From Proteinivorax hydrogeniformans (GTDB taxonomy: Bacteria; Bacillota; Proteinivoracia; Proteinivoracales; Proteinivoracaceae), in assembly GCF_040515995.1 (NCBI RefSeq), contig NZ_CP159485.1, positions 1,054,001-1,118,000 of the forward strand: a stretch of DNA of 64,000 nucleotides, read 5' to 3'. The notes below the pieces were generated by a model. The model was not told the origin of the DNA and did not search any database. It worked only from the letters and a program-made list of their open reading frames with translations. The translations under genes and the position numbers were made by a program. Below, in pieces: positions 43,925-56,481 of the stretch. Each line of letters begins with the position of its first letter. The first letter of the stretch is position 1.

Positions 43925-46237
43925 ATGGAAGAAATAACTAACAAATATCCACTTATGCCTCTTAGAGGTTTAATAGTGTTTCCTAATATGATTATTCATT
44001 TAGATGTAGGGAGAGAGAAGTCTATAGCAGCATTAAATGCAGCTATGGAGAAAAATAGCCGTATAGTTTTAGTGCCACAAAAAGATGCTAATGTTGATGA
44101 TCCAAAAGAAAAAGATTTATATAAAATTGGTACTTTAATAGAGATTAAACAAGTTTTAAAACTGCCGGGTGGTACAATTCGTGTTCTTGTAGAAGGTGAA
44201 AACCGGGTAGGAATAAATAATTTTTATCATGATGAGGCCTATCCCGAAGTGGAAGTGGATATCCATGAGGAAGATGAGGAAAAGAATTATGAAATTGAGG
44301 CATTAATGAGGAATACCTTATATCAATTTGAACAATATATAAAACTTGGCAAAAAAACTGCTGGTGAATCTTTAGATATTGTTCAGGATATAAATGAACC
44401 AGGCCGCTTTGCTGACTTGGTAGCTTCACACCTTTCTTTAAAGGTTGGGCAAAAACAGAAAATTTTAGAGGCTATACAGCCTAAGGAACGTTTACTTAAG
44501 CTTTTAGAATTTTTAAGCCATGAAATTCAAGTTTTAGAGATAGAAAAGAAAATAAGTGATAGAGTAAAAAAACAGATGGATAAAACTCAAAAGGAATATT
44601 ATTTGAGAGAACAAATGAAGGCAATCCAAAAAGAGCTTGGAGATACTCAACGTGAGGAAGTAGAGGAGTATCGCAAAAAAGTTGAGAAATTAAAATTACC
44701 TAAAGAAGTCAGTCAGAAAGTTCACAAAGAAATTGATAGACTAGAAAGAATGGCGCCTAATGCTGCAGAAGGATCAGTTTTGAGGACTTACTTAGACTGG
44801 GTAGTGGAGCTTCCCTGGAACAACAAATCAGAAGACAAACTTGACATTTCAAGGTCTGAGAAAATTTTAGACGAGGATCATTATGGCTTAGATAAGGTTA
44901 AGGAACGTATACTGGAGTTCTTAGCTGTGCGTCAGATGGCAGATAAAATGAAAAGTCCTATAATATGCCTTGTCGGACCACCTGGAGTTGGAAAGACTTC
45001 CTTAGCAAAATCAATTGCGAGATCTTTAGAGCGTCAGTTTGTGAGGATGTCTTTAGGGGGCGTAAGAGATGAAGCTGAGATTAGAGGGCATAGAAGGACA
45101 TATGTTGGGGCTCTGCCTGGGAGGATAATTCAAGGAGTAAAAACGGCGGGTACGAAAAACCCAGTATTTTTATTAGATGAAATTGATAAGATGAGCACAG
45201 ACTTTAGGGGTGATCCATCGGCAGCGCTTCTAGAAGTTTTAGACCCTGAACAAAACCCAACTTTTAGCGACCATTTTATCGAGCTACCTTTTGATTTAAG
45301 TAGCGTACTATTTATAACTACCGCAAATGCCCTTCATCCAATCCCAAGGCCACTTCTTGATAGGATGGAAGTTATAAATATTGAAGGATATACTGAAGAT
45401 GAAAAGGTATCAATTGCGAAGAAATATTTAATACCTCGCCAAATGGAGGAACATGGACTAAACTCTAAACTGTTTTCAATATCGAAACAAGCTATAGTTA
45501 AAGTTATACGGGAGTATACTAGAGAGTCCGGTGTTAGAAATCTAGAGCGAGCATGTGGTACCCTTTGCAGAAAAGGCGTTAAAGAAATTGTCTCTAACGA
45601 GCAGGAAAAAGTTAAAGTTACCGTGCAAAACCTTCACACATACTTAGGTTCTCCTCGTTTTAGATGGGGTGAAAAGGAAGAGAAGGACGAAATTGGTGTC
45701 GCTACCGGACTGGCATGGACCCAAACAGGGGGAGATATTTTGGGTGTAGAAGCAACTACAATGTCCGGTTCAGGCAAGCTTACGCTAACAGGAAAACTTG
45801 GTGATGTCATGCAGGAATCGGCGAGGGCTGCTCTAAGTATGATAAGAGCAAAGGGCAAGTATTTAAATATCGAAGACGATTTCCACAAAACAAGAGATAT
45901 ACATATTCACGTACCTGAAGGTGCCATACCGAAAGACGGACCTTCTGCCGGAATAACAATGTCCACTGCATTAATCTCAGTGTTATCAAGGAGAAGTGTG
46001 AAAAAGGATGTTGCAATGACTGGTGAAATAACCCTAAGGGGTAAAGTTTTGCCTATCGGAGGGGTTAAAGAAAAGGTTCTTGCAGCGCATAGAGCGGCAA
46101 TAAAAGAAGTTATATTGCCCAAAGATAATAAGAGGGATGTAAATGATATACCTGAAAATGTTAGGAAAAAAATAAAAATTCATTTAGTTGATACAATAGA
46201 AGAAGTTTGGGATATAGCGTTGGTGGATGCGAAATGA
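43925..46237 (+). CDS. lon: ATP-dependent protease La (LonA)
   Basis: 770 residues: the LON N-terminal domain (PLMPLRGLIVFPNMI onward), a coiled-coil stretch, an AAA+ domain (Walker A GPPGVGKTSLAKS, Walker B PVFLLDEIDKM) and the protease domain with Ser in DGPSAGITMSTAL and Lys in PIGGVKEKVLAAHR. Degrades damaged and regulatory proteins. The ysxC start ATG overlaps its stop (ATGA), so they are translationally coupled. Confidence 0.97.
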   Translation: MEEITNKYPLMPLRGLIVFPNMIIHLDVGREKSIAALNAAMEKNSRIVLVPQKDANVDDPKEKDLYKIGTLIEIKQVLKLPGGTIRVLVEGENRVGINNFYHDEAYPEVEVDIHEEDEEKNYEIEALMRNTLYQFEQYIKLGKKTAGESLDIVQDINEPGRFADLVASHLSLKVGQKQKILEAIQPKERLLKLLEFLSHEIQVLEIEKKISDRVKKQMDKTQKEYYLREQMKAIQKELGDTQREEVEEYRKKVEKLKLPKEVSQKVHKEIDRLERMAPNAAEGSVLRTYLDWVVELPWNNKSEDKLDISRSEKILDEDHYGLDKVKERILEFLAVRQMADKMKSPIICLVGPPGVGKTSLAKSIARSLERQFVRMSLGGVRDEAEIRGHRRTYVGALPGRIIQGVKTAGTKNPVFLLDEIDKMSTDFRGDPSAALLEVLDPEQNPTFSDHFIELPFDLSSVLFITTANALHPIPRPLLDRMEVINIEGYTEDEKVSIAKKYLIPRQMEEHGLNSKLFSISKQAIVKVIREYTRESGVRNLERACGTLCRKGVKEIVSNEQEKVKVTVQNLHTYLGSPRFRWGEKEEKDEIGVATGLAWTQTGGDILGVEATTMSGSGKLTLTGKLGDVMQESARAALSMIRAKGKYLNIEDDFHKTRDIHIHVPEGAIPKDGPSAGITMSTALISVLSRRSVKKDVAMTGEITLRGKVLPIGGVKEKVLAAHRAAIKEVILPKDNKRDVNDIPENVRKKIKIHLVDTIEEVWDIALVDAK

Positions 46238-46824
46238 AAATAAAAAGCGCAGAGTATATATTAAGTGCCGTAAAGCCGCATCAATATCCACCGGAGGAAT
46301 TTTGTGAGGTTGCTTTTGTGGGCAGGTCAAATGTAGGGAAGTCATCCATAATAAACACTTTAGCAAATAGGAAAAACATCGCCCGAACTAGTGGGAAACC
46401 AGGCAAAACACAGACAATAAACTTTTATGAGGTCAACAACAGCCTTATGTTAGTTGACCTCCCAGGTTATGGATTCGCTAAAGTGTCTAAGCAGCAAAAA
46501 GCAGGATGGAAGAAGATGATAGAAAGTTACCTTCTAAAAAGAACTACATTAAAAGGGGTAGTTCAGCTTATAGATTTGAGACACAAACCCACAAGCGAAG
46601 ATCAAGATATGTTCGCCTGGCTTTTGGAAAATAAATTCCCAGTACTATTAGTTGCAACAAAATCGGATAAGCTTTCGAACAATCAGGTTCAAAAGAATTT
46701 AAAAGAACTATGCAATACACTAGGAGTACCTAAAGACTACCCCATTATATTCTCAGCATTGACTAAGGTAGGTCGAGAGGAAGTTTGGGAATCATTACAC
46801 GGACTTTTAGAGATGGATAATTAA
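46234..46824 (+). CDS. ysxC: Ribosome biogenesis GTPase YsxC/EngB
   Basis: 196 residues. G1 GRSNVGKSSIINTLANR, G2 region ARTSGKPGKTQTINFY, G3 DLPGYGFA, G4 TKSDKLS and G5 SALTKVG are all present. Needed for large ribosomal subunit assembly. The ATG at 46234 shares four bases with the lon stop; an upstream in-frame start lies inside lon. Strong terminator follows. Confidence 0.96.
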   Translation: MKIKSAEYILSAVKPHQYPPEEFCEVAFVGRSNVGKSSIINTLANRKNIARTSGKPGKTQTINFYEVNNSLMLVDLPGYGFAKVSKQQKAGWKKMIESYLLKRTTLKGVVQLIDLRHKPTSEDQDMFAWLLENKFPVLLVATKSDKLSNNQVQKNLKELCNTLGVPKDYPIIFSALTKVGREEVWESLHGLLEMDN

Positions 46825-46825
46825 T

Positions 46826-46857
46826 AAAAAATAGCCGCTTTTATGCGGCTATTTTTG
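46826..46857 (+). terminator. Terminator after ysxC
   Basis: AAAAATAGCCGC, TTTTAT, GCGGCTATTTTT. Nothing is lost from the lon-ysxC unit. Confidence 0.9.
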
Positions 46858-46869
46858 TTGCCTGATACC

Positions 46870-47294
46870 AGCCCCCATTGTCTCTTGGGTTTATCATTTG
46901 GGTCTGTATTTGCTACCATATATGTAAGGAAGAACCGTCCCACTGAGATACGTGGGACATAATGTTCGGGAGCAGACACTGCTCCCCTTGTAAGATAGTG
47001 CTATAGGATTTATTAAAATTCTTGGTTTTAAAACACGAACATCCACTATTTATCTTTCAGGGGTTTACATCAGCTAGCTATCCATTACAATCTAGGGCAA
47101 GAGTGTCATTGATTAGTGCTCCCCTGGGAACTAGGATAACTAGTTATACCCATAATGTAGACTATCAATCCATCCCTTGAGTGTAAACGATTTAGCTAGT
47201 TGGGACCCCCTGAGGTATTCTCATTTCAAAGGCAAGGATGTTTCCTCAAGTTTTTGAGATGGATCACTCTAAAGTAAACAAGGAGGATGTTCAA
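46870..47294 (+). ncRNA. Structured upstream region of an IS110 relic (possible bridge RNA)
   Basis: About 430 bases with no reading frame lie before a broken IS110 transposase. Two strong hairpins are seen: GTCCCAC/GTGGGAC (46937-46958) and GGGAGCA/TGCTCCC (46968-46986). In IS110 elements the non-coding segment upstream of the transposase encodes the bridge RNA that guides target choice. That this segment is such an RNA is an inference from position and structure; its outer boundary is not fixed. Confidence 0.45.
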
Positions 47295-47507
47295 ATGTCT
47301 AAAAAAGAAATTGTAGTTGGAGTTGATGTAGGAAAGGATTTTAGTTACTTTCATATTGAGGACCCTAACAGCGGCCAAGTTGGCAAAGCTTTTAAGGTCA
47401 TGCATACTCACGAAGGTCTAATTAGTGCAAGCAAAAAAATAAAAGAAGTAGAGGCAAGGCTTAAGTCCGATAGCACCCTTATCATAGAAGATACCGGACA
47501 AGGTTAA
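47295..47507 (+). pseudogene. IS110-family transposase, N-terminal fragment
   Basis: The first 70 residues of a DEDD-type IS110 transposase: MSKKEIVVGVDVGKDFSYF carries the first catalytic Asp, and IIEDTG is the next conserved block. The frame ends abruptly at 47507 where unrelated sequence begins, so most of the roughly 400-residue protein is missing. ATG at 47295 with AGGAGG 8 bases upstream; an in-frame ATG at 47238 has no ribosome site. Confidence 0.85.
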
Positions 47508-47874
47508 CAATCTGTTTTTGAATATATTCTTGTTCTTTTTTGGAGTTAGCTTGCTTTTTCTTAATCTCAAGCTGCTGCTTAACCCTTTTTTTGAGCTTTC
47601 GAGTAGCCATAGGACTCACAATACCCTCTTTAAGAAAACGCTCTCTAAGGAAGGATTTAGAGACTTTAATGTTCTCCTGTTCTTCGAGTAGTTCCGCAAG
47701 ATGGGTGAAGTTTGCATCATGGTACTTATTATCATATAAAGTTATGATTTCTTGTACCGTTGATTCATCAATGACATTAACCGGTTTACGATCCTTGTTG
47801 CCGTTATTCTCTACCAGTTTCTTGATTACGTTATACTTTAGTTCTTCAGTCATATTTAACTCAACCTTTCTCAT
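47482..47874 (-). pseudogene. IS1202/ISNCY-type transposase, truncated
   Basis: About 130 residues on the minus strand: MTEELKYNVIKKLVENNGNK, YDNKYHDANFTHLAELLEEQ and KVSKSFLRERFLKEGIVSP are the N-terminal blocks of IS1202/ISNCY transposases. The usual HTH segment between NNGNK and RKPV seems deleted in frame, and the catalytic core is absent because the gene stops where the IS110 fragment begins. ATG at 47874 with GAGGTG 6 bases upstream. Non-functional. Confidence 0.75.
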
Positions 47875-47879
47875 TAGGT

Positions 47880-47963
47880 TCACCTCGTTCTAAAATATTT
47901 TATACGAGGTTAATTTCTAGAAACGGGACATTTTCCCCTGTCTTTTAATGAGACATTATCACA
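47880..47963 (-). mobile_element. Probable outer end of the IS1202/ISNCY relic
   Basis: Read on the minus strand the segment starts TGTGATAATGTCTCATT, followed by GACAGGGGAAAATGTCCC, resembling the terminal repeat of IS1202-type elements as I recall it. No matching inner end is visible since the element is truncated at about 47505. The boundary at 47963 is estimated. Confidence 0.45.
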
Positions 47964-48001
47964 TGTGAATCACTGCTCCATATATTCCCATACATAAATC
48001 C

Positions 48002-48030
48002 TTGACCTTTGGTAAAAATGATGGTAGTAT
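48002..48030 (+). promoter_or_regulatory. rRNA operon promoter P1
   Basis: TTGACC, 17 bases, TAGTAT, followed 6 bases later by TTGTCGC (48037-48043), which forms a stem with GCGACAA at 48054-48060. It lies 38 bases downstream of the IS relic. Confidence 0.65.
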
Positions 48031-48099
48031 TATGAATTGTCGCCACAAACAAAGCGACAACGTTTTAAATCAACAGCTTCTAAAAAAATAAAAAAGTTG

Positions 48100-48128
48100 T
48101 TGACACAAAAACGAATAAATGATATAGT
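48100..48128 (+). promoter_or_regulatory. rRNA operon promoter P2
   Basis: TTGACA, 17 bases, TATAGT, with an A-rich UP-like tract upstream and TTGTCGC 5 bases after the -10 (48134-48140). Strong match. Confidence 0.85.
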
Positions 48129-48163
48129 ATTGCTTGTCGCTGAAACACGGCGGCAAACAAATT

Positions 48164-48191
48164 AGGTCTTTGAAAATTGAACAGCTAATGC
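48164..48191 (+). other. 16S processing stem, 5' arm
   Basis: AGGTCTTTGAAAATTG followed by AACAGCTAATGC pairs almost perfectly with 49898-49923 after the 16S gene. Such stems are cut by RNase III during 16S maturation. Confidence 0.8.
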
Positions 48192-48342
48192 AAAAGCCAT
48201 GAATGCAGACTAGAATTCCTGCTCTTGGAATTCATAGTCGAATTTACCCAAAAACTTTTAACTAAAAGTTTGTTGGGCTCCGTTTTAATTTGTTTTAAAA
48301 CATTTAAGTAAGATGAGCTAAATTTTAGCTTTTCATAGATTC

Positions 48343-49875
<1,533 letters not shown>

Positions 49876-49897
49876 AGCTTTAACCTCAAGGTTAGTA

Positions 49898-49923
49898 GCA
49901 TAGCTGTTTAATTTTGAAAGACC
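49898..49923 (+). other. 16S processing stem, 3' arm
   Basis: GCATAGCTGTTTAATTTTG followed by AAAGACCT is complementary to 48164-48191. Its last bases also form a local hairpin with the following TAGTCTTTCAA. Confidence 0.75.
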
Positions 49924-49945
49924 TAGTCTTTCAACCGATCTTTGA

Positions 49946-49970
49946 AATTACCCATAAGGATAAAACTAAG
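49946..49970 (+). other. 23S processing stem, 5' arm
   Basis: AATTACCCATAAGGATAAAA followed by CTAAG pairs with 53031-53055 downstream of 23S. The 16S-23S spacer (49872-50038) has no tRNA. Confidence 0.8.
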
Positions 49971-50038
49971 AAGTATCAACCCGAGATATAAAAAAGCGTG
50001 GTAGATACAATTTCATTATGTTTAAACGAGAAAAACGA

Positions 50039-53011
<2,973 letters not shown>

Positions 53012-53030
53012 AACTTAGTTTAGATAATGA

Positions 53031-53055
53031 CTTAGTTTTATTCCTTATGGTAATT
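53031..53055 (+). other. 23S processing stem, 3' arm
   Basis: CTTAGTTTTATTCCTTATGG followed by TAATT, complementary to 49946-49970. It abuts the 5S gene. Confidence 0.8.
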
Positions 53056-53056
53056 T

Positions 53057-53173
53057 ATCCAGTGACAAAAGCGAAGAGGATCCACCGGTTCCCATCTCGA
53101 ACACCGCAGTTAAGCTCTTCAGCGCCGATGGTACTTGGGGTTTACCCCCTGGAAGAGTAGGACGTCGCTGGGT
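53057..53173 (+). rRNA. rrf: 5S ribosomal RNA
   Basis: About 117 bases. Ends ATCCAGTGAC and GTCGCTGGGT pair (with G-U). The internal GAAGAGG, TCCCATCTCGAACACCG and CAGCGCCGATGGTA segments are diagnostic. Confidence 0.96.
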
Positions 53174-53178
53174 ACGCA

Positions 53179-53217
53179 AAAGCACCTAACCATATTATTT
53201 GGTTAGGTGCTTTTTTT
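53179..53217 (+). terminator. rRNA operon terminator
   Basis: AGCACCTAACCA, TATTATT, TGGTTAGGTGCT and seven T residues. Confidence 0.95.
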
Positions 53218-53358
53218 GTTCGCAGGTTAAATGCTGTAATACCCCACTGGTTGAAGTCATTTTATGTTTGTTGCAAAACTTCAGTTACTACTCCAATGCT
53301 CTTTGAATAATAATGTTTACAATAGCATACTATTTAATATTAGAGGGGAGTGGTGTAT

Positions 53359-53613
53359 TTGAATAGGGAGCTATTTAGACAGTTTTTAAAACTACAAAAC
53401 ATTAGTGACAAAGGGGTTATAAACCGAGTTTGCTGGGCAATGGAAATTGAGGAAAAGTTTAATATTAATCTTGACCAAGTGTGCAAGTCATCTGATAAAA
53501 CCATAAAGCTTTTGAAAGATATTAAGGACTGTGCTGCTCTAAAGAAAAGACAAAAGAGAAACTTTGAAGTCGGTTTACTAAGTTACTATGAATTTTATAA
53601 CAATAAAAAATAA
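53359..53613 (+). CDS. Small uncharacterised protein, 84 residues
   Basis: A short helical, basic protein (NRELFRQFLKLQNISDKG to VGLLSYYEFYNNKK) with two cysteines. I do not recognise it; a faint resemblance to the N-terminal SAM-like part of phage integrases is not strong enough to use. The start could be TTG at 53359 (GGGGAG 8 bases upstream) or the GTGs at 53350/53353. Monocistronic with a good terminator, 3' of the rRNA operon. Confidence 0.6.
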   Translation: MNRELFRQFLKLQNISDKGVINRVCWAMEIEEKFNINLDQVCKSSDKTIKLLKDIKDCAALKKRQKRNFEVGLLSYYEFYNNKK

Positions 53614-53643
53614 ACACCACGAAAAATGGTGTTTATTTTTTTG
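53612..53643. terminator. Bidirectional terminator between convergent genes
   Basis: AAACACCA, CGAAAAA, TGGTGTTT with T runs on both sides. It serves the small plus-strand gene and the minus-strand transporter genes. Confidence 0.85.
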
Positions 53644-54471
53644 TTATGAGTACTTGTTCTGAATTTTCTTCTCGAACAAAATGAGTAGTTGGTAAGATAC
53701 TGCGGAGCATATTGCAAGTAACACTACACTTGTTATGACCAGGTCCATTTGATATGTTTGGCCTCCGTAAATTGCTAAGTAACCTAAACCTGCTCTTCCA
53801 GTTAAAAATTCTCCTACAATAACGCCAACCCATGACAAACCTAGGTTTACACGCAAAGCTGAAGCAACTGTTGGGATACTAGCTGGCAGAACTATTTTTG
53901 AAAATAGGGTCAATTTAGAGGCCCCAAATGTTTTTACTAGTTTTAGATAGTTCTTATCTACATTTGAAAAACCGCTTAATACAATAATAGTTGTAGAAAT
54001 AACGGTTATAGCCAAGGCCATAGCAATTATACTTTTAAACCCTAACCCGAAAATTATGATAAATAATGGGCCTAGGGCTACTTTTGGCAAGCTATTAAGG
54101 ACTATAAGGTATGGGTCCATCACCTTGTTTAAAAAATCCCACCACCAAAGTATCATAGCAATGAGGGTACCAATGATTGTTCCTAACACAAAACTAACTC
54201 CCGTCTCAATCACAGTAACTCTAACATGGTAAAATAAAGTGCCACTTTCGTATAATCTAATAACGGTGTTAAATACCTTACTTGGCTGACTGGTCAGGAA
54301 GGTGTTAATAGCCCCTATTGTAGCAAGCCATTCCCATACGGCTAAAAGCGATATCAGAAGAATGATTTGGGAAAGAAAAACTCCAAGGTTGTAAATTTTT
54401 TTATTAAAAATATAGTCTCTGTGTCTATCGTCTGCTGCTTTGGGGACAAGAAAGTTTTTTACCTTATGCAT
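53644..54471 (-). CDS. SsuC/TauC-like ABC transporter permease
   Basis: 275 residues, about six membrane helices, with the permease loop LVKTFGASKLTLFSKIVLPA that contacts the ATPase. The family imports small organic compounds such as sulfonates, taurine or thiamine precursors. It overlaps the ATPase gene by 8 bases. The substrate is not evident. Confidence 0.88.
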   Translation of the reverse strand: MHKVKNFLVPKAADDRHRDYIFNKKIYNLGVFLSQIILLISLLAVWEWLATIGAINTFLTSQPSKVFNTVIRLYESGTLFYHVRVTVIETGVSFVLGTIIGTLIAMILWWWDFLNKVMDPYLIVLNSLPKVALGPLFIIIFGLGFKSIIAMALAITVISTTIIVLSGFSNVDKNYLKLVKTFGASKLTLFSKIVLPASIPTVASALRVNLGLSWVGVIVGEFLTGRAGLGYLAIYGGQTYQMDLVITSVVLLAICSAVSYQLLILFEKKIQNKYS

Positions 54472-55198
54472 TATTTAACACCCCCCATATTTGGTTAAAG
54501 TACTTGCCAAAGTTTGATGCGCTACGGCACGACATAGGAGCTTTAGATGCACAGTTAAGATTTATTTCAATTGATTCAATTACCCTTCCTGGTCGTTTAG
54601 TCAAAATTATTACTTTATCACTCATGGCTATTGCTTCGGAAATATCATGAGTAACTAAAATAACGGTCTTTTTTTCTCTACGTAACATAAGGCCCACCTC
54701 TTGCTGCATATTTAGTCGAGTTTGATAGTCCAAAGCAGAAAACGGCTCATCTAACAGCAATAAATCCGGTTTTAAAGCCAAAGTTCTTGCAAGCGCCACT
54801 CTTTGGCGCATTCCTCCCGAAAGCTCCGCAGGATAATAATTTTTAAACTCACTAAGCCCCATAGAGTCTAACAACTCTTCTGCGTATTTTTTATTTATTT
54901 TATTTTTCTTTTGAGCAATCTCTAATCCTAAAACAGCATTATCCAAAATATTCCTCCAAGGAAGCAAAAAGTCTTGTTGAAACATATAACCGTTTCTGTT
55001 AAAAGTGTTTTTAACACTGCCCTCTGTTGGCCTTATTAAACCAGCAATAAGTGATAGAAGGGTGGACTTTCCACAACCTGATGGTCCCACGATTGAAATA
55101 AATTCTCCCTCATTTACTTGTAAATTTATATCTTTAACTGCCTCTGTTATTTCTTTTAATCCCATGTAGCTAACGGAAGCGTTTCTTATCTTCAGCAT
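54464..55198 (-). CDS. SsuB/TauB-like ABC transporter ATPase
   Basis: 244 residues. Walker [18 protein letters not shown], signature LSGGMRQRVALARTL, Walker B LLLLDEPFSALD and switch His in VILVTHDISEA are intact. The aromatic-rich Q-loop GYMFQQDFLLPWRNI is typical of nitrate/sulfonate/taurine importers. AAAGGAGG 7 bases before the ATG. A hairpin separates it from the binding-protein gene upstream. Confidence 0.92.
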   Translation of the reverse strand: MLKIRNASVSYMGLKEITEAVKDINLQVNEGEFISIVGPSGCGKSTLLSLIAGLIRPTEGSVKNTFNRNGYMFQQDFLLPWRNILDNAVLGLEIAQKKNKINKKYAEELLDSMGLSEFKNYYPAELSGGMRQRVALARTLALKPDLLLLDEPFSALDYQTRLNMQQEVGLMLRREKKTVILVTHDISEAIAMSDKVIILTKRPGRVIESIEINLNCASKAPMSCRSASNFGKYFNQIWGVLNNA

Positions 55199-55282
55199 AT
55201 TAAACCTCCTTTTTGTAAACAGAGTATATATGTCTAATTTATATTATGAGGTTAACCTAAAATAGTTCTGTTTAAATAAAAC

Positions 55283-55313
55283 AAAAAACCTTAGCCACAT
55301 TGACTAAGGTTTG
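55283..55313 (-). terminator. Hairpin between binding-protein and ATPase genes
   Basis: AAACCTTAG and CTAAGGTTT form a stem followed on the minus strand by TTTTGTTTT. It likely ends most transcripts of the binding-protein gene, giving more of it than of the membrane subunits. Confidence 0.75.
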
Positions 55314-55352
55314 AAGGAATTGTCTTTTTTTTATCAAATATATATATATTAG

Positions 55353-56369
55353 TTAGTCTATGGAGATGTTTTTGATAGCTTCTTTAGCAAACTTTGTTGT
55401 AACAATATCTTCATAGTTGACTTTTGCATCTAGCTCACCAGCCAAAATACATATCTCTTGTAGTTTGTCTAAGGCATCTTCCCGAAGTAATGGATCTTTA
55501 GACCAGGTGTCTTGTTGCTGATATCTTTTAACAGCTGACACTAAAATATCAAAGTCAGTTTCTGCAAATGATGGACGAATTACTTCAGCAATTTCTTCAG
55601 GCGTATGGTTGTCAACCCATATTTGTGCTCTGTAAATGGCATTTGTAAATTTTTGAATTATTTCAGGATTTTCATCAATATATCTTTCTGTAGCGTGGTA
55701 AACTGTATATGGGACTTCGCCTCCAGCTTCCCCGAAAGAAGCTACTACATGCCCACTGCCTGTACTTTCAACCATGGATGCTCCAGGCTCAAATAGCTGA
55801 ACAAAGTCACCAACGCCGTTTTCAAAAGCTTGGGCCGTGGCTCCAAGGTCTATATTTTGGATAATTTCTACATCTTCGTGGGGGATAACATCGTTATGGT
55901 ATAATACATATTCTTGTACCATTTGAGGAACTCCACCAGCTCTTCCACCGATGATTTCTTTGCCTTTTACATCTGTCCATTTAAAATCCGGCATAGGCTC
56001 TCTTGCTAAGAAAAATGAGCCATCTCTTTTTGTGAGTTGTGCAAACGCTACCAATCGGGTATCTGTCTGCTCTCTAGCGATATACACTGCGGCCTCAGGC
56101 CCAAACAAAGCTATGTCTGCACTGTTAGACAAAAGAGCAGCGGCCCCTCTGTCTGCTCCCCATGCAATTGCAAGTTCGACATCCAATCCCTCTTCTTCGA
56201 AGAATCCTTTATGAAGAGCAACGTATTGTGGCGCATAAAATACTGAATGGATCACTTCAGATACTCTAACCCTAGGAAGAGCATCTTCCTCAGAGCCATT
56301 ACATCCCGTCAATAATACTGAACTGGATAAGAATATTAAAGCTAGAAAGATATAAGCCACTTTTTTCAA
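55353..56369 (-). CDS. SsuA/TauA/NMT1-like substrate-binding lipoprotein
   Basis: 338 residues. Lipobox LTGC at about residue 23. The periplasmic-binding fold has EVIHSVFYAPQYVALHKGFF, DIALFGPEAAVYIA and VGDFVQLFEPGASM. It brings a small solute to the importer encoded by the next two genes. TTG start at 56369 (MKKVAYIF) with AAAGGAG 8 bases upstream preferred to the GTG at 56378. The acidic-looking pocket does not identify the ligand. Confidence 0.88.
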   Translation of the reverse strand: MKKVAYIFLALIFLSSSVLLTGCNGSEEDALPRVRVSEVIHSVFYAPQYVALHKGFFEEEGLDVELAIAWGADRGAAALLSNSADIALFGPEAAVYIAREQTDTRLVAFAQLTKRDGSFFLAREPMPDFKWTDVKGKEIIGGRAGGVPQMVQEYVLYHNDVIPHEDVEIIQNIDLGATAQAFENGVGDFVQLFEPGASMVESTGSGHVVASFGEAGGEVPYTVYHATERYIDENPEIIQKFTNAIYRAQIWVDNHTPEEIAEVIRPSFAETDFDILVSAVKRYQQQDTWSKDPLLREDALDKLQEICILAGELDAKVNYEDIVTTKFAKEAIKNISID

Positions 56370-56481
56370 TTCAATCACTCCTTTCCTTGTACAAATATTA
56401 TATTTACTTTTTGAACTTTTGTTACAATGAAGGTATAGTTATGGTATAATGAACCAAAAACTTAATATAGGAGGTAGGAAA

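Noticed and set aside
47540-47893. 117-codon plus-strand frame opposite the ISNCY-like fragment
   Set aside because: Hydrophobic, Ser/Phe-rich shadow of the opposite strand, which has recognisable transposase blocks.
56379-56481. Riboswitch such as TPP between the importer and the dehydrogenase
   Set aside because: The gap is too short and lacks conserved TPP elements, so the importer ligand could not be inferred.
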